From Bathymodiolus brooksi (Eukaryota; Mollusca; Bivalvia; Mytilida; Modiolidae): a stretch of 64,000 nucleotides of DNA. The notes below the pieces were generated by a model. It saw only the letters and a list, made by a program, of their open reading frames with translations, was not told where the DNA came from and did no database searches. How positions within the stretch are numbered: the first letter of the stretch is position 1; every line of letters starts with the position of its first letter. The stretch lies in NCBI GenBank assembly GCA_963680875.1, contig OY804578.1, positions 97,245,689 to 97,309,688 on the forward strand, read 5' to 3'. The position numbers were made by a program, and so were the translations under genes. This document shows positions 43,877 through 54,391 of this stretch, in pieces.

Positions 43877-45239
43877 GTGACTAGCTCCCAGGCCAAATCT
43901 GGAAGTTCGACCGAGTCGAATGATGATGAACATTTTGAGGATGACAAATCTTTGTTCAATGAACAAAGACGGGATCCAGTTATTGGTAGATTGATAACTT
44001 GGAAATTAGACAATGATCGCCCAGACTGGCAGAACATATCTGCTGAAAGCACTGAACTTAAATATTATTGGTCCAGGTTTGATCCCCTTGAAATTAAGAA
44101 TGATATTTTATATCACAAATTTGAGAATGATGTTGGAGATAAAATAACCTGGCAAATTGTAATGCCAACCAAGTTACGTAAAACAGTTTTGAAACAACTA
44201 CTTGATGTTCCTACTGCTGGACATCTAGGTGTCAAAAAGACTCTGATGAAAGTCAGGTCTAGATATTTTTGGTTTGGTCTACGTAGAGATGTAGAAAATT
44301 GGATTTCTAAATGTGATGTCTGTGCATCAAGAAAGCCCCCTCATAGAAAGTCGAAAGCCCCCATGAAAGTTTATTATGTTGGTGTTCCAATGGAACGATT
44401 GGCAATTGATATTGCTGGCCCCCTCCCCAAAACTAATAAAGGGCATAAGTATATTTTAGTCATTTCTGACTATTTTACAAAGTGGACTCAAGCTTTCGCT
44501 ATAAAAGATCAAGAGGCCACTACAATTGCTAGTATTTTAGTGAATGAGATTGTATCATTATTTGGTGTTCCAAAAATGTTACACAGTGATAAAGGTTCAA
44601 ACTTTGAATCGAAAGTATTCAGGGAAATGTGCAAGATATTACAAATTGATAAAACACGCACTACCACCAGACGGTATGGTAGAAAGAAATATAAAGACTA
44701 TTAAGGCAGTGTTGATTGCTTTTGTAAATAAATCCTAGAGAAATTGGGATAGATACCTGCCCCTGTTGATGATGGCCTACAGATCATCTGTCCATGAGTC
44801 GACTGGAATGAGTCCTTGTGCCATGATGCTTGGACGAGAAATTACTCTTCCAGTTGACATCATGTATGGAAACCCTGAAAGTGATAAAGAAATCCCCAAC
44901 TCACAATATGTACATGATTTACAAGAATGTTTAGCTTTTATTCACAATTTTGCACGTGAGAAATTAAAACTTAGCGGTCAAACAATGAAGAAATATTATG
45001 ACCACAAAAGCTATCACAAAGTTTATGATGTTGGTATTCCTGTATGGCAGTACCTTGAGAAGCAAGGCATTACTCGAAAACTAGGGAAATCATGGCATGG
45101 TCCATATGTTATAACCCATAGACTAAATGACATTCTTTACAGAATTCAAGAAAAACCCAATTCAAAACCGAAAGTTGTCCATCATGACAAATTGAAGTTG
45201 TACACAGGAGACAATCCTCCTACTTGGTTTAACCAATAA
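43877..45239 (+). pseudogene. Integrase with GPY-type C-terminus, frameshifted
   Basis: 43877-44704 gives the zinc-binding part (GHLGVKKT, CDVCASRK; the first His is not seen) and the catalytic Asp residues in AIDIAGPLP and LHSDKGSNFE. Near 44670 the frame shifts by one. The third acidic residue lies in MVERNIKTIK of the next frame. A stop (44736-44738) follows, and then 44766-45239 is open with HGPYVITHRLNDILYRI, a GPY/F module, ending with TAA. No chromodomain was seen. Confidence 0.9.
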
Positions 45240-45766
45240 GCTATTAAAAGTAACGCATTACAGATAGTGTACATTAAGGAATGTCGCTATATGATTACAG
45301 AAGCACCTTTTGTAGAGAATGCTCTCGTAGGCTGCGTAATCACCTGCTGTTTTCTTCAGCTTGTTTTAAACTAAGTTTTGGTCATACACAGGTGCCCGAT
45401 CTGTATAAACTTTAATGAAATGTTTGGCTATGAATGTATTATATTAATGATCATTTCAGTTGGTTTACTACTGAAAAGAAGACTTTACAAGTACATAAAT
45501 ATAACGTGAACGATGCACATACCGCATCCAATTCATTAGATTAAAATACGCTCCTATTGTTGAAATTGTTCCCCTAGGTTGCTTAATCTTTGTTTTGTTT
45601 ATGTAAAGTGTTCTGGTAAAATAACCAAGTTAAAGTGTTAAATACAGTTAAATACAAACTTAACTGTCATATTATACTTACCTGTTGTCTTTTTATACTG
45701 TCAGTTTGGCGAAGCTGCTTTATAATTGTTGATTCTGTAATAAAAAGAATTTAGTTTAGAAATAGT
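45240..45766. other. Non-coding gap between pol and cargo ORFs
   Basis: AT-rich. It ends in a pyrimidine-rich acceptor-like tract (attgtcatttcag) right before ATG 45780. No ORF. It may act as the intron end of a spliced message. Confidence 0.5.
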
Positions 45767-45779
45767 ATTGTCATTTCAG

Positions 45780-46082
45780 ATGACGCAGTATTACTGTAAC
45801 CTCTGTGGAGAAGAGGAAGTTATGAACACCAGAAAAAGGGTGATTCACAGACACATCCTGGAGCAACACAGCGGGTATGGCTATAAGTGCCAGGGATGTA
45901 AAAAGATATTTAGCCGGGAGAGACCGAGGCATCAGGGATGTCAATATCCTGATGGGCAGAATGTCCTATTAGTTAATAGATTGACAGGAGACATAGGAGA
46001 GGTAGCAGAGCTGGCGTACCAGGAATTTAAGTCTTCTGTCGATGATAAAATTTCAACCCTGCTGAGTCTCCAACCAACCTAG
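45780..46082 (+). CDS. C2H2 zinc-finger ORF carried by the LTR retrotransposon (100 aa)
   Basis: From ATG 45780 (open further upstream to 45768) the protein has YYCNLCGEEEV then HRHILEQH, a CX2C...HX4H finger, and YKCQGCKKIF with HQGC, a second partial finger. The rest is acidic and helical (TGDIGEVAELAYQEF). The stop is TAG at 46080-46082. In the next frame a basic Pro/Arg/Ser-rich stretch (PVRRREVP, then PPKKART, NLS-like) continues without a stop to 46366, so a one-base shift probably split an originally longer protein. The base composition is visibly GC-richer than the retroelement. Function unknown: nucleic-acid or chromatin binding is a guess from the finger. It sits where env lies in errantivirus-like elements. 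Confidence 0.65.
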   Translation: MTQYYCNLCGEEEVMNTRKRVIHRHILEQHSGYGYKCQGCKKIFSRERPRHQGCQYPDGQNVLLVNRLTGDIGEVAELAYQEFKSSVDDKISTLLSLQPT

Positions 46083-46366
46083 GCCAGAAAAGACCGGTAC
46101 GCAGAAGAGAAGTACCAGCCAGTGAGCCAAGGAGTAACCGTCCACCCAAGAAGGCTAGGACGATGTCTGTATCGTCCTTGCCAGTTACCTCCCCAGTGGC
46201 CAGGGTCCAACCACCACCACCACCCAGATTCAGCCAGGCTCCGGTAAGGTCTTCTTTTAAGGATGATCTTGTGGCTGCTAGAGCCGTCAGAGATTCAACT
46301 CCAGGGAGTGTGACTGCCAGAGTCACCACTTCAGATAAGTTGTCTGCCAGAGGCAACCGTACATAA
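46083..46366 (+). CDS. Basic/proline-rich linker segment of the cargo region
   Basis: The frame beginning just before the zinc-finger stop reads GQKRPVRRREVPASEP, then PPKKARTMSVSS, a run of prolines (46207-46221) and STPGSVTARVTTSD. It ends at TAA 46364-46366. It is low complexity and compositionally like disordered linkers of nuclear proteins. An ATG lies at 46163. Two in-frame stops (TAA 46364-46366, TGA 46385-46387) separate it from the BTB/T1 ORF in the same frame. Confidence 0.45.
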
Positions 46367-46405
46367 TGTGGTTCTAAGGGGAGTTGAAGAGTCAGACAGC
46401 AGACA

Positions 46406-46951
46406 ATGTCTCGGTCGGCCTCCAGTATGATGATGTCACCTCCTCCCAGAACCACATGTCTGGTTAGTAGTAGACAGGTTGTGTCTACCCCCACTCTCCT
46501 TGTCAATAACATCAGACGGGAGAGTGTGCAGAGATCCATCACAGCTAGTGTGACGGAGATGAAGTTGGCATCCTGGTATGAGCACCAGCAGGGCCGAGTT
46601 GTACTTGACATAGGGGGCACCAGGTTTGTCACCTCTAAGGCTACGTTGAGAGGTGACTCCGGCTCACTTTTGTGCGCCATGACACAGCCTGGTTCCCCCA
46701 TGCACTACATGAGAATTGATGAGTACAGCTCGCCCATCTACTTTATAGACCGGGATCCAGCTCACTTCCGCCACATCCTGAACTATCTACGTCTTGGTAG
46801 TAGTTGGATGCCTCAGTCCTTACCCAGGGAACTCAGATACGTACACGAGATCAGGGCCGAGGCAGAATTCTACCAGTTGAAGGGGCTGGTTGAGAACCTA
46901 GCCCGTAGAATTGCCATCCTGTCAGAGGCCCGTTTTGATGTGGCAATATAA
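46406..46951 (+). CDS. KCTD-like BTB/T1 domain protein carried by the LTR retrotransposon (181 aa)
   Basis: This is an intact, intronless ORF, ATG 46406 to TAA 46949-46951. Residues 1-64 are Ser/Arg-rich. Residues 65-165 match the T1/BTB_2 fold of KCTD proteins and Kv channel T1 domains: VVLDIGGTRFVTSKATL, YFIDRDPAHFRHILNYLR and EAEFYQLKGLVENL. There is no membrane segment, so it is not a channel. KCTD proteins commonly assemble as oligomers and many serve as cullin-3 adaptors (known for the family). Here that is only possible, not shown. It lies between integrase and the 3' LTR with GC-rich coding sequence unlike gag and pol, which points to capture of a host cDNA. A - strand frame overlapping it is a shadow. 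Confidence 0.85.
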   Translation: MSRSASSMMMSPPPRTTCLVSSRQVVSTPTLLVNNIRRESVQRSITASVTEMKLASWYEHQQGRVVLDIGGTRFVTSKATLRGDSGSLLCAMTQPGSPMHYMRIDEYSSPIYFIDRDPAHFRHILNYLRLGSSWMPQSLPRELRYVHEIRAEAEFYQLKGLVENLARRIAILSEARFDVAI

Positions 46952-47770
46952 ATGGCATTATTCATTGTGCAGTTCAAAATATTATGTCAGCTTGTGACAC
47001 ATAATTAAAATATATATCTGTTTGAGATATAATTTTAGTATACCTGTTTGTGGTATAGTAGATGTCGACCGCTAAGAAGATTTCTACCAGATGTTGGCCA
47101 TTGAATCCTAGTCCTTTAAAGACAGAGATAACAGAGACATTATGAACTTTCCAAGAAAATATGTATTGTACATAATACTAATTTATTATTATATTATCCA
47201 TGTGTCTTATATGAATATAATTTTTTTTTTTTACAAATGTATTTAGGTGTAACTAATAAATTTTGTGTGTCATAAGAGAAATTCTAATTGAAAAATAATT
47301 TTTCCTTGAATTCAATCATTTTTTTTATTAAATCAATCAATCAATTTTTGAATTATCAAAAAGTAAGGTTAGGATGGCTAATTTTTGCAAATTGTAAAAT
47401 TTTGCATTTGTTCATTCATCGCATTGTAATGTTTTCATAAGATATTGATATCTTAATTAAGCATATATATATTTTTTCTATGACACCTGCTGATATTGAG
47501 AATATTTCATGGTAACATGTTTATTTATTGAACAATGATAATTTAATCATTGTTGCACTTTTATCTTTTCTGCCAATGTGTGATTGAATTAGTAAGTTTG
47601 TTGTGTGTAAGCGGTCATAAATGTATCCATGTGCAGAAAGTATGTTTTATGTTTTACTCATGGTTGCTCCTGCTTGTTATTTAAATTATTCAATTTATTT
47701 ATTATAACTGTTAATTATACTTACTGAACGTTCCGATTTGAGACCAATCCTTTTAGTAAGGTGGGGGCAA
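46952..47770. other. AT-rich 3' non-coding region and polypurine tract
   Basis: No ORF. It ends with AAGGTGGGGGCAA (47758-47770) right before the 3' LTR, a good polypurine tract for plus-strand priming. Confidence 0.75.
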
Positions 47771-49370
47771 TGTAATGCCACCCCTTTTCTTCACTGTCGC
47801 CAACCTTCATGGAAATTTCACGAGTAAGCTGATTTATATCCTTTCAGTGTTAAATGGGAGTCTTTGGTGATAAGTGTAGTTGAAATCGTCAATAATAACT
47901 AATTTTAAGTTCAACAACACATTTTGTAAACAACGAAAATAGTATGACATACTCTCTCACTTTCAGTGTTTACACATTTTTATTTATGGAATGTGAACCG
48001 GAAGCGATAATATGCAAATTTGTTTACCGTTATTTTAGCGGTTGTGTGCTAGGGAAATCGGCCCTAATTTACCATTTCAATTTCACAAAAGGGATTATGT
48101 TGATTATACACATCTATTTATAGATAACTTGATGCGTTATTTCAATAAATAACGTTTCTTTCACTCGTTTCGGAACTTGATACCAAAAGAGGAACTCCGA
48201 TCTTATCGCTTCTGGGGTTGATTTTATTAATAAATAAGTTTGTTACGTCTTATTTATAGAATGTATAATTACCTATGATATCAAGGACCAGTTGTATATC
48301 CTGGGTCCTTCATGTTAATATGTTTTAACTTTGTATTTAGTGTAATTCCATCACGGTACACAGCAGTCGACCCTCCATTCTTTCCATGTTTTTACCCGAA
48401 GGTCGACGTTAGAATTATTTGATTGGTTAAAAATATTATGACATCAGAGCGTGAATTACGTCACTCTGGGCCACTTGTTAGTTTGACGCTGAATAGTACA
48501 GACGTTATTTTCTATACTCTTCGACTAGTTTCAAAATGTCTCAAGCTCAACTAAATTCCGCTATTTCGATGGTAATTAATATTGATTATTTACTCGATTT
48601 ATAAATTTCTTTGTTAATTTTAATCATTTCTTTGGATCTAAGCACTGATTGAGTGTTTAATCAAACAAATGAATGTTTATGTCACACCACTGCTGGTGCC
48701 CTGCCAAATCTTGATTTTCTAATGATTCAGTTATAGTGACAGTTCCCCTTAGTCGAATAACTTCTATTTCATTGTTTATGAGACATAATTCGTCTGCTAA
48801 AGTTATGAGTTTTCATAAATTCTCAGAACTTCCATTTTTAATGAACTTGGTGTTTGCACCAGAATTTTTAGCTATGTCGCACCAAGATTGGCAAGAACAC
48901 CAGTTCTGGTTTGCTGCACCTCAAGCCCTTTAACCAAGATTTGAGTTCACACCATACCTTTGGTTAAGTTGCACCAAATATGGTGCTGGTTAAATTTCTC
49001 TATTTTATTGATTTTAATATATAGGCTATTATAGCATAGAGGGCTTTTATTTTTGTAAGCTTTGAGATTTTCAGAGTATTTTGTTGGTTCCATTAAGCTG
49101 TGTACCATCTCTCTTTATCACAAGATATCGTCATGAATTCAGACATGGCTCAATTTTGTATTGTTCTCAATGCTGATAAATGATATGTTTTAAAATAAAT
49201 ATATAATTAAATGTCAACACTATAGTTCGTCTTACTTAAGGCCTTAATTATAGTTCCAAAGGCTGGACACCTATACAAGTCCCGAACCCACAAAACTTGT
49301 TTATGCCGTCACCTAGCTGTGGTCACATGCGCTGAATGTTGGGAGCTAAGCCACAACCGGGCGCGCGACA
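47771..49370 (+). repeat. 3' LTR, 1,600 bp
   Basis: It starts TGTAATGCCACC and ends GCGCGACA. It is uninterrupted and serves as the empty site for the transposon in the 5' LTR. It holds a 65-codon frame (48736-48933) which is not shared intact with the 5' LTR (a one-base indel) and is likely chance. Confidence 0.95.
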
Positions 49371-49374
49371 ACGT
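49371..49374. repeat. Target-site duplication ACGT, right
   Basis: See 37681-37684. LINE sequence resumes here. Confidence 0.88.
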
Positions 49375-51462
49375 AATAAGATTGGTAAGAGAAGCCAAAA
49401 CTGAATATAAAAATAAACTTACTTCTCAATTAATGGACAAAAGTATCCCACCAGACAAATGGTGGAGAATTGCCAAATCAGTTTGTAAACTAAACAAGTG
49501 TAATAAAGTTTCACCCCCTATAAAACATGAAGGTAGAATAATAATTCATCCCTCAGAGAAATGTGATATTTATAATAAGTACTTTGCTGATATTTCAAAT
49601 ATTGAAATTGAACCAAAGTGGTCCCGATGGTGTTGCACCCAGGATCTTACGCAGTGTTTCTCAGTGCATTGTTTCCTCTCTCCTCTCTTACATTATTATT
49701 TAATCAGTCATTGCAATGTGGACAACTTCCATATATTTGGAAACGCTCACATGTAACCCCTGTGTACAAAAATAAAGGGACTGCATCCGACATAGCAAAC
49801 TTTCGACCTATTTCCCTTACTTGTGTTCTGTGTAAGATTATGGAAAAAATAATTGTGAAACATTTGCATAACTATGTATTGGAGCATCACATTAATTACA
49901 GAACACCAGTCAGGATTTCAACCAAAAGATTCCACAGTAAATCAACTTGTATATATTTACAACACTATTATCAGTAACCTTGATATTGGTAAAGACATAA
50001 TGTTTATATTTTGTGATATTTCTAAAGCATTCGATAGGGTTTGGCATACAGGACTTTTATACAAATTACGCAAAATTGGTATTGATGGAAATTTACTAAG
50101 TTGGGTTACAGATTATTTAGATGATAGGAAACAAAAAGTGGTCTTAGATGGATTCTCATCTGGGTGGGAGGGAGTTGATGCTGGGGTTCCCCAAGGGTCA
50201 GTGTTGGGCCCTTTCCTGTTCCTTATATACATAGGCGATATTGTTGATGATCTTGATATTACAATCAAACTTTTTGCCAATGATACATCTTTGTATGTAA
50301 TAGTCGATGAACAAAATTATATACAAGCTGCAGATATGCTTTGGACAGACTTGTCTCATATTCATAACTGGTCACAAAACTGGGCTATTAAATTTAATCC
50401 TAATAAAACTGAATCAGTTTTATTTACTAGACGAAATATAAATAACCCTCCAGTTTACTTTGGGGATATGGACAACAGAGTGACAGATGTTAATACTCAC
50501 TGTCATCTGGGTCTGGATCTCCAAAGTAATTGTAAATGGGGTATATTATGTAAGTAACATTTATAAGAAAGCATGTGACAGACTGAAAATTCTTAGAATG
50601 CTCAAATATCAAGTTGACAGAAATGTATTGATTAATATATATTTGTCATTTATCCGACCTATACTAGAATATGGAAATGTGATTTGGGACAATTGTACCC
50701 AAAATGAAGCTAATCTATTGGAAAATGTTCAGGTTGAAGCAGGCAGGATAATTACAGGGTTGAGAGTAAATTCATCCAGATCTAAATTATATAATGAACT
50801 TGACTGGGAAGCCCTTTATGAAAGAAGAGAGAAACAAAAGTTGATTTTACTCTAAAATAATAAATGGTTTAACTCCAGACTATATGTATGACATGATCCA
50901 ACCATACACAGAAAATATTCACGATTATAATCTACAACAAATATCGGGGGACAATTTTAGACTACCCTTTTGTAGTACTGTCTCATAGAGCAAAAGTGTC
51001 ATCCCTTGTACGTTACGACTCTGGAATGGTCTGCCTGCCTCAACAAAGTCCAGTCCTTCTCTTAATATATTTAAGACAAGACTGAACTCTAGTACAAAAG
51101 CCTCGTCTAAATATTTTCATATAGGTGACAGAAAAGAAAATATCATACACTGTCAGATGAGGAATGATGCTAGCAATCTAAACCTACAGTTGCAGCAGCA
51201 TCACTTATCTGACAGACCATCTTGCCCACATTGCAATGATCCCTGTGAAAGCCCCTCCCATTATTTTATGCACTGCCCTTTATATAATATTCATAGGCAA
51301 CAACTTGTTGATTCCTTTAATGAACTTTACATAGAATTTACTATTCAAACCATTCTTTATGGAAGTAAAACCTCTGATTATAATCAGAATGTAAAACTTT
51401 TTCATGCAGTACATTCCTTTATTAAGCGGAGCAAACGATTTGATAATAATATAGTAATATAA
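49371..51462 (+). pseudogene. LINE copy B: linker, reverse transcriptase, C-terminus
   Basis: Frames 49380-49620, 49740-49970, 49874-50557, 50487-50855 and 51157-51462 together cover one LINE protein. RT blocks: NFRPISLTCVLCKIMEK, FCDISKAFDRVWH, GVPQGSVLGPFLFLIY and FANDTSLY. The last replaces the catalytic FADD with FAND, which should abolish polymerase activity. At least four frameshifts and a TAG near 50986 are present. The C-terminal Cys/His block [20 protein letters not shown] is intact. The family is jockey/CR1-like by endonuclease and tail. The exact clade was not decided. Confidence 0.85.
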
Positions 51463-52055
51463 ATTTAATCTTTTTTAAACATTTTAAACTATAACAGTAT
51501 TCTCACATATGATGGACCATGATTGTAAATATCGGTAATATATCACATGACTTAATTAAATTAACTTATTGATATTCTATTTATAATTTATTTTGTTTTA
51601 TAAATATATACATGCATATATATTGTCATAAATCTCATATTTACACTATGATTACCTACTGCATGCTAATAAAAATTTCTGAAATGAATTAAGTATTTAA
51701 ATTAAATTGAGAGGTAATACATCTAGCAACATCGTACACTGGTAACACTTTTAGATAGCAACTAAGTGTATTTAAAAAAAATTAGTAGATCTCATATCAG
51801 CCAAGTTGTCGATAAAATCTAATTAATGTTAATTACTTATCAATAACTGAATATATGAGATTTCTGACCGCTATTGCATACTCGAGTTATTTCCCTTTGA
51901 GTATGAAATTCTATATTGTGTATTGTAAATATTAACTGCATGCATTGTTGATTGTTGCTGTTGCCTTGTGTATGGAGAGGATTTATATAGGCTATTGCCT
52001 GCTATCCAATCCATTTCATTTATTTATGAATAAAATATGTTTAAAATGAAATATA
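51463..52055 (+). repeat. LINE 3' UTR
   Basis: Shared nearly base for base with 23738-24335. It ends 'ataaaatatgtttaaaatga' without a clear tandem tail. Confidence 0.8.
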
Positions 52056-52202
52056 TCAGAGAAATGTTATCCTAAGTTTTTAAGAATTAATATCCTATGG
52101 AAAGGATATTATTTTTACACAAGGGATAACATTTCTTAGATATTTATTTTATCCCAGAAGGATAAAAATTTACACAAATTTTATCCCCCGGATATTATCA
52201 TA

Positions 52203-52380
52203 GCACGGACGGATCCAGGATTTCAAGTTAGGGGGGCGCACTTAAAAAATTGCGCCGAGCGGAGGGAGGCGCGAAAATTGTTGGGGTATTTCGTGTGAAA
52301 AATCACGATTTTACGCCAAAAAATCATATTTATTCCAATTTTAGGGGGCGCGCGCCGGGTGCGCCCCTCCACCCCTGCAT
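52203..52380. repeat. GC-rich 'ggatccagga' dispersed repeat
   Basis: It starts 'acggatccaggatttcaag' with runs of G, and ends 'gtgcgcccctccacccctgc'. The ends are roughly complementary (ggggggcgcac / gtgcgcccc). A relative lies at 57925-58040. Confidence 0.6.
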
Positions 52381-53182
52381 AGGTAGGATGTAATAATTTG
52401 AGCCCCGTAATGTGCCATGTCCATTAATGAATAATTGTAATTTAAGATGATGAACTTCTCTCCCGTATATTTGTGTCCTCCTCTCTTGCAGTAACTCGAA
52501 TAATACTGCGCCCTCTATCGGCACTATCGCTGGATGAGGGCTTGAACTCTCCTTGTGATAAGAATGCGTCAGCTGCTCTCTGAAAGAGAGAACCAATCAG
52601 CTATGATTATTTGCCTAGTATGCGCAAGGCGGTTCTTTCAATTTCCGGTAATGTAGTTCGACAAGGTTGATTAACGATGTTTAATTCATTATTTAGTTTT
52701 CCTACATTTCTTCTCTTTTCGCCTTTTAGATTAGTAAGGTCAAACACGTGGGTACAATGAAAACATTTGACACCTGAACGCTCCATTGACCTGTTTACAA
52801 ACATTTCCTAAGCTCCTCCTTCTTTTAGTGCCAAAAGTCACCACGCGCAGTTTATACCCAGAATGCATTGCTAATTTGAAGCTTCCGATTGACGCGTTTT
52901 ATCGAGAAAGTCGTTCAGGCGTTAATATAGCAAAGTGTAATATAACGACTGGATTATTCGGGTTACTCTTGCAGCTAAATTTCAAAAAGATCGATGAGGG
53001 TTGACAAAATAACAAAAGGAGTTCGACTAATACCAAATGTTCATTACATCGTGATAGGCTACCAAGTACCAGTTTTAAGTTGTACCCTACGGATAACTGG
53101 ATCTTTAAAATTGGAGATTTTAAATCCTTTTAATTAAAACACGTACAAATACAGGTCGAAAACGAACATCGTTTGCAATGCT

Positions 53183-53302
53183 TTGACCATAGGGACTTGT
53201 TTTTATGTAATATTTAAAAAAAAACTTCCAAAGTTGGATTAGTATAGTAGGTAAGGTTTTTTTTTAATTTTTCATATTACATAAAAACAAGTCCCTATGG
53301 TT
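53183..53302. repeat. 120-bp foldback element
   Basis: 'accatagggacttgttttta' plus tgtaatat at 53183-53210 is inverted at 53272-53302, with poly-A and poly-T inside. It is a MITE-like hairpin. Confidence 0.8.
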
Positions 53303-53899
53303 TTGACATTAAGAAAACAAACTATCCACCAAAAACGTATATGTAAACAGGAAGTAAAATTGATATAATGCACGCATTATCATGACAACACAATTAATTT
53401 CGACATACTTCTGCAATTACCGTAATTACATTTTCCTTTAGAATTAGCTTTTTAAATTGACTAGGTCTCTACGTTCTCCATAATCGTACATTTGAATCTA
53501 CACATGCAATGAAAAATTCAGTCACTAATTCATAATCATACTATCAAAATTCATTATGCCATTTATGGCCGTGATCACTATGACTATCAGGACGTGTACT
53601 CAAAATCGATTTATCATGATTGGTAAATTATTGTGCGTTAGTAACTTAACCTTTACCAAAATCATTAATGTTTAGAGTAATCTTTGGTTTGCTTTTTAAA
53701 AAAAATAAACTTACCATTATAATTTCAGACCCCCATGTCACTTACAAACTTTATCATTAATTTCAGTTAGACCAAAGTTCTAATACTAAACTAGAGGCTC
53801 AGTGGGATGAGCCTGTGTCACTCACCTTTCATTCTGCTTTGAGGAAACTTAATACAGAACCTTCCATACATGTAGATGCTTCCCACCAAGTTTCGGTTC

Positions 53900-53904
53900 A
53901 TTTG
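53900..53904. repeat. Target-site duplication ATTTG, left
   Basis: Direct repeat with 59238-59242, flanking the 5.33-kb element. Confidence 0.8.
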
Positions 53905-54391
53905 CACGGTGTAGAATGGTAACGGACTACTCGGGGATTTTTTTCTGCGTTACCAGACTACTCGGGTTGAGCAACGGACTTTTCGTGTTTTTTAGAGAAC
54001 GAGAGGGAAAGTAAGTCGCACATTTCCTTAACCAGTATATAAACTATTTTTTTTATTTCAAATAAGCTTTATGTCATGGAATGCAAACATTATTTCTGTC
54101 CCTGGATATTCATTCATATCTAGTGAAAGTGGTCTGCTATTTTCAAGATCGTCTACACAAACTTGTGACCCTGAGGTAAAAATACCGATTTTGATATAAA
54201 AAAAAAAAGAAAAAGAAAAAGAAAAAAGAAGACATTGCATCGAAGCATATTGTGAGTAAGCTGTCCTCTTTTTTGTTATAATGTTTGTCTTAATTGGTTC
54301 AAGGTACACCATAAAACCTTTCCAATTCGTGCAAGTCTATATATTTGTGCAAATTAACGTTAAAATAACAGTTATCCCGCGCTTTCAGTGG

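Larger units (their letters stand above)
37685..49370 (+). mobile_element. Gypsy-type LTR retrotransposon with zinc-finger and KCTD-like cargo
   Basis: The layout is 5' LTR (interrupted), PBS, gag, protease-RT, a remnant of RNase H, integrase with GPY-type tail, cargo ORFs, polypurine tract, 3' LTR. LTRs start TG and end CA. The pol order PR-RT-RH-IN identifies Gypsy/Metaviridae type. Lesions: three in-frame stops in gag, an in-frame deletion removing the RT thumb and most of RNase H, a stop after RNase H, a frameshift in integrase before the catalytic Glu, and another stop after it. The two LTRs differ at about 18 sites of 1,600 by my hand count. Confidence 0.93.
37617..52055 (+). mobile_element. 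LINE copy B, split by the LTR retrotransposon
   Basis: LINE sequence 37617-37684 (YRAKSTNN region) stops at ACGT and resumes at ACGT 49371-49374, in exact continuity with fragment A (which keeps 'gaaatgacgtaataagattg' uninterrupted). The interval is the Gypsy-type element. The LINE ends near 52055 with its 3' UTR. Confidence 0.9.
52056..53789. other. Mixed small repeats, no gene supported
   Basis: 52066-52140 is a hairpin (agaaatgttatcct inverted). 52203-52380 is a GC-rich 'ggatccagga' dispersed repeat whose relative lies at 57925-58040. 52600-53010 is less AT-rich with a 72-codon + frame of unknown nature. 53183-53302 is a foldback. Nothing here can be called a gene. Confidence 0.45.

Noticed and set aside
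46027..46701. 224-codon frame on the - strand over the cargo region
   Set aside because: It is an antisense shadow of the GC-rich zinc-finger and BTB/T1 ORFs. No domain was recognised.
45780..46951. Reading the BTB/T1 ORF as a potassium channel gene
   Set aside because: The ORF has only the T1 domain, no membrane segments and no pore motif.
48736..48933. 65-codon frame in the 3' LTR
   Set aside because: The 5' LTR copy has a one-base length change in the same place, so it is not conserved even within the element.
37685..49370. Calling the element an endogenous retrovirus with an envelope
   Set aside because: No envelope-like protein (signal peptide, fusion or membrane segment) was seen. 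The third-gene position holds zinc-finger and BTB/T1 ORFs.
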